Below are positions 1 to 7,042 of a stretch of DNA of 64,000 bases, one piece after another. Position numbers and translations under genes: made by a program. Below the pieces are notes generated by a model, which searched no databases, was not told the DNA's origin, and was given only the letters and a program-made list of their open reading frames with translations. The stretch comes from Paenibacillus wynnii (GTDB taxonomy: Bacteria > Bacillota > Bacilli > Paenibacillales > Paenibacillaceae), in contig NZ_JQCR01000002.1 in NCBI RefSeq assembly GCF_000757885.1, positions 2,418,001 through 2,482,000 of the forward strand. The letters run 5' to 3'. Position 1 is the first letter of the stretch; every line of letters begins with the position of its first letter.

Positions 1-509
1 GGGATATGATCCAGCCATTGCCCGGGAATGCCAAGCTTCTCGTAAGCTTTAAATTCTTGCTCTAGCTGCTTCAGTGTATTATCATCGTCGGCATCAGAGT
101 AGAGATAGGCTGCTTCACGCTTCATCCCGCAGGAAAGGCCGAGCTCTTCAGCCGTCGAGATGATCCACTCCATGGCTTGCGAATTAGATTCATAGTATAA
201 TCGGGCGTTTTCCTCCCCGAAATGATTGATGAGTTCATCATAGAACATACCGTGCTGGGCGGTGATTTTGGCAGTCGTAAACCCGGTAGTGCCGTTCAGC
301 AGCACCCCCGCTTCCAACAAAGTAACTTTATAACCAGCTTTGGAGAGCAGATAGGCGGTTGTGATTCCGGTTATTCCGCCGCCCACTACAGCGACATCCG
401 TATCATGATTACCTTTAAGTTTTGGAAAAGAAGGTAGATCTGTAGTATCACGCCACATTGATTCTGGATACTTCGGCAGGTTTTGCGATAGATTGTTTTC
501 TGGATTCAT
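1..509 (-). CDS. FAD-dependent oxidoreductase, YhfW-like (N-terminal part, runs off the window)
   Basis: Only the N-terminal 169 or so residues are inside the window; the gene continues past base 1. The start ATG at 509-507 follows a GGAGGG ribosome site. After a short leader comes a dinucleotide-binding motif (DVAVVGGGITGITTAYLL) and then TTGFTTAKITAQHG, the DAO/glycine-oxidase FAD fold. The sequence resembles B. subtilis YhfW, a flavoprotein whose C-terminus carries a Rieske [2Fe-2S] domain; that domain would lie outside the window, so the Rieske part is inferred. Substrate is unknown. The next gene is also on the minus strand, about 200 bases upstream, but the gap argues for separate transcription. 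Confidence 0.75.
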   Translation of the reverse strand, partial: MNPENNLSQNLPKYPESMWRDTTDLPSFPKLKGNHDTDVAVVGGGITGITTAYLLSKAGYKVTLLEAGVLLNGTTGFTTAKITAQHGMFYDELINHFGEENARLYYESNSQAMEWIISTAEELGLSCGMKREAAYLYSDADDDNTLKQLEQEFKAYEKLGIPGQWLDHI

Positions 510-712
510 CCCGTTATCCCTCCATTTGTATATAACTCCTTTCATTTATTACCACTCATCCCCAAAAAGAAACTCGTACGCGCTTCTTAAGGATCAGGAT
601 GTAAGGTTAATGTCTCGAAGGAGTTACAGAATACAGGTTCAGATAACGGGTTTGGGATATCTAGGGGAAATATAGGGGATATGATTTGGAAAGGATAGAC
701 ACTGCGTGATGA

Positions 713-1852
713 TCAGGTAGCTGGTTTCATGGAATATCCTGCGGCAGAGTAATTCGCATTAACGGATACTTTGTTCCGTCCGGTATTTTTAGCAAGGTAG
801 AGAGCTTGATCGGCCCAGTGGGACAAGAGTTTTCCGTCTGCTTCAGCTACAGTCTCAGGATAACAAGCCACACCTATGGAGACTGTAATCGTGATTTTTT
901 GGCCCGTTGGAAGCAGGAAAGGTTCATTCTCTACAGCTTTTCTAAGCTTTTCTCCGGATTGTTCCGCTTGAGAGAGCGGGCAATGCGGCAGCAGCACCGT
1001 GAACTCTTCGCCTCCATTGCGCGATACGATATCATGGGAGTGAGAATGATTCTGGAGCCGCCTGGCCAGCTGCTTCAGCACCTCATCTCCGGCAGGATGT
1101 CCGTATGTATCGTTGATGATTTTAAAGTGATCGATATCAATCGCAAGCAGGGACAAGCATTCCTGATGCCGTTCAGACCAAATAATCTCATTGTCCAAAT
1201 GACGGTGGAATTGTTGGAGATTATGGAGTCCGGTTAAATAGTCGGTAGTAGCTCGAACCTCCAGCAGGGCGAAGAGTTCGTTAGAATGCTGGATAGATTC
1301 TGCAATATAATAGATGACCAACCCTGCTCCTAGTGAAATCAACAGTTGAGTGGGGTAGAAATCCATAAGATCCCGCAGGCTGCCCAAATTAAGGAGCAAA
1401 ATCATAAAAGTAAGTGCCATGCAAGCTATATTACCGACCGTCATCTTCTTCAGGCGTGACCAAGGGAACACCGAAATCAAGCTGCAGCAAAGTCCGCCAA
1501 GCAGTAGAGTTACAGCTGTTGAGATTGTGTTAAGCGAAACGCCATAAAAAAGAATTCTGCCGAGAGCAAGAACTGCTGCGCAGATTAAGGATGGGAACCA
1601 GCCGACATATGCCGACACGATTACTATGGTCAGGTGGCGCAAGTTAATGAAAATATCAGGACTTATTTGAAAAGAGTAGTTCATTAGAATAATGCCGAAC
1701 ACTCCAAATAGCAGGCCTGCATTTATACCGGTAAGAACAGATGGTGGTCGATCTGATAGGGAAAATCTTTTGGATAACATCCCTGATAGGAAAACAAAAG
1801 TTGCGAGGATACAAAAGTTGGCGAAAAGGCTAGTTACTATTTTTATCATCAT
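713..1852 (-). CDS. Membrane-bound GGDEF diguanylate cyclase (5TM-LYT sensor)
   Basis: 379 residues. The N-terminal half (about 1-190) is a run of hydrophobic segments with the spacing of the 5TMR-LYT sensor, known from LytS and YhcK. The C-terminal half (about 205-370) is a GGDEF domain: DYLTGLHNLQQFHRHL at its start, AIDIDHFKIINDTYGHPAGDEVL, and the active-site motif GGEEF, so catalysis of c-di-GMP synthesis from two GTP is expected. The inhibitory I-site, normally RxxD five residues before GGDEF, reads HSHD here, so product inhibition may be weak or absent. The start has an AAGGGG site about 13 bases away; a second in-frame ATG follows directly. Confidence 0.85.
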   Translation of the reverse strand: MMIKIVTSLFANFCILATFVFLSGMLSKRFSLSDRPPSVLTGINAGLLFGVFGIILMNYSFQISPDIFINLRHLTIVIVSAYVGWFPSLICAAVLALGRILFYGVSLNTISTAVTLLLGGLCCSLISVFPWSRLKKMTVGNIACMALTFMILLLNLGSLRDLMDFYPTQLLISLGAGLVIYYIAESIQHSNELFALLEVRATTDYLTGLHNLQQFHRHLDNEIIWSERHQECLSLLAIDIDHFKIINDTYGHPAGDEVLKQLARRLQNHSHSHDIVSRNGGEEFTVLLPHCPLSQAEQSGEKLRKAVENEPFLLPTGQKITITVSIGVACYPETVAEADGKLLSHWADQALYLAKNTGRNKVSVNANYSAAGYSMKPAT

Positions 1853-1964
1853 CTAAAATTAAAATCCCCTTGAAAAAAATTGACGTGCCTTATAAAAAAG
1901 GGCTGTATTCATTTTAGCTGAGACTTTAATAAAAGTAATGAGAAAAAAATCACATGCGTTTTCA

Positions 1965-1993
1965 TTGACCTCTATACAACAAAGATTTATACT
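1965..1993 (+). promoter_or_regulatory. Sigma-A promoter of the Fur/PerR gene
   Basis: TTGACC (1965-1970), a 17-base spacer and TATACT (1988-1993) lie just ahead of the regulator gene start at 2026. I looked for a PerR or Fur operator overlapping it and saw no convincing palindrome. Confidence 0.6.
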
Positions 1994-2025
1994 TGGTCTA
2001 AAAATAAACCATAAGGATGATCGCT

Positions 2026-2409
2026 ATGAAAACCCTGAATTTAACCTCTCAGCGTAAAGCGGTTTATGATATCGTCTGCCAGTCCCATGACCATCCCACA
2101 GCAGCAGAGGTAATGAACCGTCTCGTAGAACAAGGCCATACTTTAGCTTACGGTACGGTTTACAACTCACTGCGGTATCTTTCAGATAAACAAATGATTC
2201 GGGAGCTTAAATTGGGTGAGGCCGCCAGCCGATATGATGCCCGTATGGATGATCACCAGCATATCATGTGTGAAAGCTGCGGGAGGGTGGATGAGGTGTT
2301 AACCCATGTCCCGGAGGACTGGATGAGTTCCGTCGCTAAGGAAACCGGCTATACAATCTCACATACCCATGTAGTGTTTGGGGGTATCTGCCAAACTTGC
2401 AAGAAATAA
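2026..2409 (+). CDS. Fur-family metal-dependent regulator, PerR-like
   Basis: 127 residues from the ATG at 2026, which has AAGGATG at good distance; an in-frame ATG at 2017 lies inside that ribosome site and is less likely. The N-terminal winged helix (TSQRKAVYDIV, then AYGTVYNSLRYL) is the Fur DNA-binding domain. The C-terminal half holds RYDARMDDHQHIMCESCGRVDEV, giving the regulatory-metal ligands expected for PerR (Asp, two His, Asp), and two CxxC pairs (CESC and CQTC) for the structural zinc. The Asp at the PerR-specific position favours a peroxide sensor over an iron Fur, but the assignment within the family rests on eye alignment only. Confidence 0.85.
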   Translation: MKTLNLTSQRKAVYDIVCQSHDHPTAAEVMNRLVEQGHTLAYGTVYNSLRYLSDKQMIRELKLGEAASRYDARMDDHQHIMCESCGRVDEVLTHVPEDWMSSVAKETGYTISHTHVVFGGICQTCKK

Positions 2410-2442
2410 GATTTAAGAAACTCGAATTTGTATATATAAGAA

Positions 2443-2472
2443 AAGATCGTTTACATAAAACGGTCTTATTTT
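2443..2472 (+). terminator. Terminator of the Fur/PerR gene
   Basis: A 10-bp stem (AAGATCGTTT / AAACGGTCTT, one G-T pair) with a 5-base loop is followed by ATTTT, directly downstream of the stop codon at 2409. Confidence 0.6.
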
Positions 2473-2524
2473 GTATGAAATCACAAGAATTTTAGCAAAC
2501 AATGAGAATAATGAAGAAATATAG

Positions 2525-2552
2525 TAGAAATATGTGTTTCCAAAACCGATAT
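2525..2552 (+). promoter_or_regulatory. Candidate sigma-D (motility) promoter of the chemoreceptor gene
   Basis: ACCGATAT at 2545-2552 matches the sigma-D -10 box GCCGATAT at seven of eight bases, and TAGA at 2525-2528, 16 bases upstream, resembles the TAAA -35 box. Chemoreceptor genes are usual members of the sigma-D regulon, so the context agrees. The match is by eye. Confidence 0.4.
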
Positions 2553-2630
2553 ATAATTATATATTTAGGTATAACGCTTTCCTCATATTTAATAAATGAT
2601 TGAAAAAGAAAGAGAGAGTGATCCCCACTC

Positions 2631-4610
2631 ATGAACAAAAAAGTACGTATGTCTATCCGTACGAAATTAATTCTTACATATCTGCTCGTATTGCTTGTAC
2701 CCAGCTTCATCATCGGCACCCAGACGTATCAATCGGCCAGCAATGAAATGGAAGAGCAGTTACTGAACAGTGCTACCGAAAGTGTGGTAGCTGTTAACGA
2801 AATTATAGACTCCAACGTTTCTTCCAAAATAAATGATATTAACTATTTTGCTGCGCAGCTGTCATCCGATGCTGTTAACAGTGAGGTTAATGGGGAGACT
2901 TCGGCGGGTGTACTGACGAGATTGAGGGAATATGCGGCGCTGCATCCCGATGTGCTGGATATCTATGTGGGGACCGGAAGAGGGAAGTCTATTCATGCAA
3001 CGGATCAAAAGCTACCGGACGGGTACGACCCTCGAAAGGATAATTCCTATGTAAATGCACTTAAGCATGGGAAAGGGATTGTTATATCACCAGCTTTTAC
3101 AACCATCAATAATGAGACAGCTATTGCCATATCAGCAGTGTTGGAAGGCGGAAACGGAGTCATCGCTCTGAATCTTAATTTGAAAGAGCTGGCAAGTTTG
3201 ACCAACCTTAAGGTAGGTAAGGATGGTTACATATTTATCGTTGACAACAGTAAAAAATTCTTGGTTCATCCTACCGAAGCTATCGGCAAGGAATCGACTT
3301 TGGACTTCGTAAAGAAAATGTTCGAGAACGAAGCGGCATTATTTGATTATTCCTTCAAGGATACGAATAAGAAAATGACTTATGTGACGAATGAGCTTAC
3401 CGGCTGGAGAGTTGCCGGTACGATCAGCAAGGATGAGATCACAGCTGCAACAAAGGATATACGAACAAGAGCAATTATTGTTATCGCCATCTCTGTTTTA
3501 CTGGCTTTGGTGCTTATTTATTTCAACGTCCGTTCCATTCTTGCACCGCTGCTCCGTCTACGGAAAGCGACAGAGGTGATAAGCCGAGGGGATCTAACCA
3601 TAGACATTGGTTCCTTCCGGCGTGATGAGATTGGGATGTTGGCTGAGAACTTCGGAATTATGGTGCTCAATCTGCGTGAGATGATTACAAGTGTGCAGGA
3701 GATGACCGACAACGTATCCTCCTCGGCGGAGGAACTGATGGCTGGTGCTGAGCAAACCACCAAGGCGATCGAGCATGTCACCATTGCCATACAAGAGGTG
3801 GCAGTAGGCAGTGAGCAGCAGGTTAAAAGTGTGCAAAAAGGTATGGAGAGTACCGCGGCAACAACCAGTGAAGTAGCCAATATTGCTGAATATATGGTGC
3901 AGGTATCAGAAATGATGGGCAAAACCTCGCACTCTGCCGCAGAAGGTAATGATTCCGTTATCAGTGTTGTAGATAAGATTAATAGTATTCAAATCACGGT
4001 GGAGGAGCTTGGCGGTGTAATCGATAAGCTCAACGACCGTACCGGGCAAATTATCGGGATCGTCGGCGTCATTACCGGCATCGCACGTCAGACGAACCTG
4101 CTGGCGCTTAACGCTTCTATTGAAGCAGCCAGAGCCGGTGAGCAGGGACGCGGCTTCGCTGTTGTGGCTTCGGAAGTTCGCAAGCTGGCGGAGGAATCCG
4201 AGAAATCAGCACGCCTGATCTCCGATCAGATCAGTTCGATTTACGGTGAGATGAAATTAGCAGCAGAAACGATGGAGCAAGCCAAAGAACGGGTAACTGA
4301 AGGTATCATGGCTGTAGATACTACCGGACGTTCATTCTCCCGGATTCGCAGAGCCGTTAAGGGAGCTGCGGAGAAGATTGAGGCAATGAACGAAGCGGTA
4401 CGTAAGCTTTCTATAGAAGCGGGCAGTATGGAGCAAGCGATTGGAGATATCAAGGGTATCTCTGAGGAAGCTGCTGGAAATACAGAAACAATCTCAGCTG
4501 CTGCACAGGAGCAGTTGGCCTCCGTGGAGGAAATTGCTTCCTCGTCCGCAGATCTCAGTCATTTGGCAGAGGAGCTGCAAAAGCTTGTCGGGCGCTTCAA
4601 ATTGCAATAG
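2631..4610 (+). CDS. Methyl-accepting chemotaxis protein (dCache sensor)
   Basis: 659 residues. A transmembrane helix near residues 10-30 is followed by an extracellular sensor of about 240 residues with double-Cache features (DVLDIYVGTGRGKSIHA, KVGKDGYIFIVDNSKKFLVHP), then a second helix (about 283-300), a HAMP domain (RSILAPLLRLRKATEVISRGDLT) and a long cytoplasmic coiled coil. The signalling hairpin tip is present as ARQTNLLALNASIEAARAGE followed by GRGFAVVASEVRKLAEES. It should bind a small extracellular ligand and modulate CheA; the ligand cannot be told from sequence. No other chemotaxis gene is in the window, so it is an orphan receptor. The ribosome site is weak (AAAGAGAGAG). Confidence 0.93.
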   Translation: MNKKVRMSIRTKLILTYLLVLLVPSFIIGTQTYQSASNEMEEQLLNSATESVVAVNEIIDSNVSSKINDINYFAAQLSSDAVNSEVNGETSAGVLTRLREYAALHPDVLDIYVGTGRGKSIHATDQKLPDGYDPRKDNSYVNALKHGKGIVISPAFTTINNETAIAISAVLEGGNGVIALNLNLKELASLTNLKVGKDGYIFIVDNSKKFLVHPTEAIGKESTLDFVKKMFENEAALFDYSFKDTNKKMTYVTNELTGWRVAGTISKDEITAATKDIRTRAIIVIAISVLLALVLIYFNVRSILAPLLRLRKATEVISRGDLTIDIGSFRRDEIGMLAENFGIMVLNLREMITSVQEMTDNVSSSAEELMAGAEQTTKAIEHVTIAIQEVAVGSEQQVKSVQKGMESTAATTSEVANIAEYMVQVSEMMGKTSHSAAEGNDSVISVVDKINSIQITVEELGGVIDKLNDRTGQIIGIVGVITGIARQTNLLALNASIEAARAGEQGRGFAVVASEVRKLAEESEKSARLISDQISSIYGEMKLAAETMEQAKERVTEGIMAVDTTGRSFSRIRRAVKGAAEKIEAMNEAVRKLSIEAGSMEQAIGDIKGISEEAAGNTETISAAAQEQLASVEEIASSSADLSHLAEELQKLVGRFKLQ

Positions 4611-4689
4611 TAATATATACTTTCCCTTTGCCTTCCTTTGCAAGTATACTGATAAACAACAATAACGGTATACAAAGGAGAGAGTCACC

Positions 4690-5502
4690 ATGGCAGAGCA
4701 ATTGAAAGGCATCATCGTCGCATTGGCCGGTCCGCGCAAGTCGGAGGAGATGGCCAAGCTGGTGCACAATATGGGCGGTACTGCATTTCACCGGCCTGCA
4801 CAGGGTACCGTATTTCTCGATGATGAAGGGCTACGCAAAGGGCTGGATTCATGGATACAGAATCCCCCGGATTGGGCGATTCTGACGACAGGTATGGGTC
4901 TGGATGCCTTGTTTGAGAAGGCAGAGGGAGCAGGGGACGCTGAGCGTTTTCTGGAGGTATTATCTCGTTCCCAAATTGCGGCACGCGGCTATAAGACCGT
5001 AAATGCTCTAAAGAAACGAGGACTAGTCCCTGTGGTTCGTGACGATGACGGCAGTACAACTGGACTTATTCGCGGTCTGCAGTCTTTTGATCTGAAGGGT
5101 AAAGAGGTTGTTCTTCAGCTGCATGGTGATCCCTCTCCTCGATTGGTCTCTTGGCTGGATGAAGTAGGGGCTGCCACACGACAGATTCTTCCCTACCGAC
5201 ATACGCCTCCACAGCCCGGGGAGCTGGAAAGATTGCTTACAGAAATTCTGGAGGGCAGTATAGATGTAGTAGCCTTCACCAGCGCACCGCAGTTCCGTTT
5301 TTTGGTTGAGTATGCACGGAGTCAAGGGAATTTAGCGGAGATGCTGGAGGCTTTTGAAGAAAAAGTTATCGCGCTTTCTGTAGGCCGTATTACTTCTCAG
5401 GCTCTGAAGGAAGAAGGAATTCAGCGGATTGTTACACCGGAGCATGAGCGGATGGGCAGCATGTTTGTGGAGCTGGGCCGCTATTTAGCTGCCAAAGAGT
5501 AA
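4690..5502 (+). CDS. hemD: Uroporphyrinogen-III synthase family protein
   Basis: 270 residues with a good AAGGAG ribosome site. The sequence has the two-lobed HemD layout: an N-terminal GIIVALAGPRKSEEMAKLVHNMGG and later a linker-flanked lobe with VVAFTSAPQFRFLVEYA and EEKVIALSVGRITSQALKEEGI, which are the substrate-cleft segments of the family. HemD closes hydroxymethylbilane to uroporphyrinogen III for haem, sirohaem and B12. The gene stands alone rather than in a hemAXCDBL operon, so it may be a second, divergent copy with a different role. It ends in a strong terminator. Family assignment is good; the physiological role is less sure. Confidence 0.8.
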   Translation: MAEQLKGIIVALAGPRKSEEMAKLVHNMGGTAFHRPAQGTVFLDDEGLRKGLDSWIQNPPDWAILTTGMGLDALFEKAEGAGDAERFLEVLSRSQIAARGYKTVNALKKRGLVPVVRDDDGSTTGLIRGLQSFDLKGKEVVLQLHGDPSPRLVSWLDEVGAATRQILPYRHTPPQPGELERLLTEILEGSIDVVAFTSAPQFRFLVEYARSQGNLAEMLEAFEEKVIALSVGRITSQALKEEGIQRIVTPEHERMGSMFVELGRYLAAKE

Positions 5503-5540
5503 AGAAAGAGCTGCAAGAACGATATTCAGGGGACTAATAG

Positions 5541-5579
5541 AAGCATTCCCGCAGCGTTATGGGCGGGAATGCTTTTTTC
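5541..5579 (+). terminator. Terminator after the HemD-like gene
   Basis: A perfect 11-bp stem (AGCATTCCCGC / GCGGGAATGCT) at 5542-5573 is followed by six T residues. Confidence 0.85.
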
Positions 5580-5590
5580 GTTGAATATAT

Positions 5591-5825
5591 CCGCTATATA
5601 AGCTGATCAAAAAAATAACAAAAGCGAAAAGGAACGAAGTTTGGAACTGTAGGAGCGATAGCGACCGCCCGAAAGCTGTCCGTAGGAAAGCTCGCTTCGA
5701 AAGCATAAGCTGTATCCGGATTTCAACCGCTAAAAGCGGGTTAAATCAAAGAAATCTGGATACAACAGCGGCCGGAAGTCCAAATCTTCACGGTAGTGAC
5801 GCCTGAGCCTTAAGTTAATATCTTA
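5591..5825 (+). repeat. Element A, copy 1 (structured intergenic repeat)
   Basis: This non-coding stretch fills most of the 5503-5948 gap. It is near-identical, in opposite orientation, to 24522-24757 and recurs in shorter, diverged form at 48202-48381. It folds as a Y: an outer pairing of TTTGGAACT with AGTCCAAA, an arm around AGCTGTCC/GGAAAGCT, and a long arm pairing 5711-5724 with 5751-5764 (14 bp, one G-T pair) capped by AACCGC/GCGGGTT. No reading frame, transposase or terminal repeat is seen. The downstream bases 5848-5870 (CCCGTTTCTTCTTGCATGAA) look like the tail of element B, a second repeat family. Function unknown. Confidence 0.75.
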
Positions 5826-5948
5826 GGTTCATCTTATATAAGGTCGATAACCCGTTTCTTCTTGCATGAATGGACAATAGGGGTAGTTTTCCTTAAAATA
5901 TAGGCAACATGTAACTTAAATTAACAAAGTTATACGAAGGAGGATCTT

Positions 5949-6581
5949 ATGGACAAGAGAAAATGCTTATTACTGGGTGATTATACTCATCCCCGGTTTC
6001 ATCCTTTACAGGGTGTAGACAAACAAATCAGTGTGATCTTGAATGATCTGATGACCGTACAGTGCTCGGAGAATAAAAAGCTGCTCCTAGGGGAGCATTT
6101 GAGCGGATATGATCTATGTATTGCATATAATGAACTATGGAACGAGACCGTTTCTCCACAGCAGACTGCAGGCTTGCTATCTTATGTAAGCGGCGGTGGA
6201 GGCCTCATTGTACTTCATACGGGAGTTTCGCTTGCCAAGCGTTATGAATTGGCTCAATTAATTGGCGGTAGATTTACAGGTCATCCTCCATATGGCCCGT
6301 TGAATTTTCGAATTCTTGAGCATGATATAACAGAGGGAATACAAAACTTTCAGTTGGATGAGGAGCCATATCGGTTCGAATTCGATCCATTTACTGAAAA
6401 AAAGCTGCTGCTTGAATATGAAGTGGATGGAGAATGGCTTCCGGCGGCATGGTGCCACAGTTACGGCCTTGGAAGAGTTGTCTATCTAATGCCGGGGCAT
6501 CACGAACCTTCGTTTCATAACGAAGCCGTACGCGAGTTGATTTATAAGTCAGCCAAGTGGGCTGCCCGAATTCCGAGATAA
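5949..6581 (+). CDS. ThuA-domain protein
   Basis: 210 residues, start supported by AAGGAGG. The fold is a class I glutamine-amidotransferase-like Rossmann domain of the ThuA type: LLLGDYTHPRFHPLQG near the N-terminus, the glycine-rich GGGGLIVLHTGVSLAK, IGGRFTGHPPYGPLNF, HDITEGIQNFQLDEEPYRF, and the C-terminal GLGRVVYLMPGHHEPSFHNEAVREL. ThuA proteins are linked to trehalose and other sugar utilisation, but their biochemistry is poorly known. No sugar enzymes are nearby, so the substrate cannot be guessed. It has no signal peptide and is probably cytoplasmic. Confidence 0.85.
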   Translation: MDKRKCLLLGDYTHPRFHPLQGVDKQISVILNDLMTVQCSENKKLLLGEHLSGYDLCIAYNELWNETVSPQQTAGLLSYVSGGGGLIVLHTGVSLAKRYELAQLIGGRFTGHPPYGPLNFRILEHDITEGIQNFQLDEEPYRFEFDPFTEKKLLLEYEVDGEWLPAAWCHSYGLGRVVYLMPGHHEPSFHNEAVRELIYKSAKWAARIPR

Positions 6582-6612
6582 GAAGCTGATTGGCTAAAAG
6601 AGTGACAGGATT

Positions 6613-6641
6613 TTGGAAATTTTCAGCTAGTGGGGTATACT
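6613..6641 (+). promoter_or_regulatory. Promoter of the phasin-like/UbiB operon
   Basis: TTGGAA (6613-6618), a 17-base spacer and TATACT (6636-6641) precede the gene starting at 6695. Confidence 0.55.
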
Positions 6642-6694
6642 TTAACCATTAACTCCGGTTCTCATCTAACGGAATCTTTGGGAGGAAAAGTGCC

Positions 6695-7042
6695 ATGAGT
6701 GATTTGTTTAAAAAAGCGATCTCTTTAGGAGTGGGCCTCACCATTGTCAGCAAGGAAAAAGTGGAAAAAGCCGTGGAAGATCTGGTTAAGCGCGGAGAAC
6801 TTGCTCCGTCAGAGTCGAAAGCACTGATTGCCCGTTTGGTTGAGCGCGGAGATGAAGAACGAGGGATGTTCAAATCGGCCGTTCAAGAGCAGGTTCAGCG
6901 TGTGCTTAAGGAATTAAAAGTTCCGGTTCAAAGTGATATGGCAGCACTTGAATTACGTATTGCCGTATTGGAGAGCCGTTTGGCCGAACTGGAGGGAGTT
7001 TCCCAATCGGAGGGAACACTGCCGGAAACGCGTACCGACTAA
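6695..7042 (+). CDS. Phasin-family coiled-coil protein (COG3937-like)
   Basis: 115 residues with GGGAGG upstream. It is strongly helical and charged, with heptad-like spacing over about 60-105 (VQSDMAALELRIAVLESRLAELEG), which predicts a coiled coil. The N-terminal part (FKKAISLGVGLTIVSKEKVEKAVEDLVKRGEL) matches the small phasin-like proteins annotated as polyhydroxyalkanoate granule associated. No PHA synthase or depolymerase is in the window, so granule binding is not supported here. Its stop codon touches the start codon of the UbiB-like kinase gene (TAA directly followed by ATG), which indicates co-translation and a possible shared task. Confidence 0.75.
   Translation: MSDLFKKAISLGVGLTIVSKEKVEKAVEDLVKRGELAPSESKALIARLVERGDEERGMFKSAVQEQVQRVLKELKVPVQSDMAALELRIAVLESRLAELEGVSQSEGTLPETRTD

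Noticed and set aside
806..1237. Plus-strand open frame of 143 codons opposite the GGDEF domain.
   Set aside because: It is the reverse-strand shadow of a clearly conserved coding region, without a ribosome site.
1965..2025. PerR or Fur box in front of the Fur-family gene.
   Set aside because: No palindrome with an acceptable match was found between promoter and start.
5591..5825. Element A as an insertion sequence or MITE.
   Set aside because: No transposase frame, no terminal inverted repeats and no target duplication; conservation follows structure.
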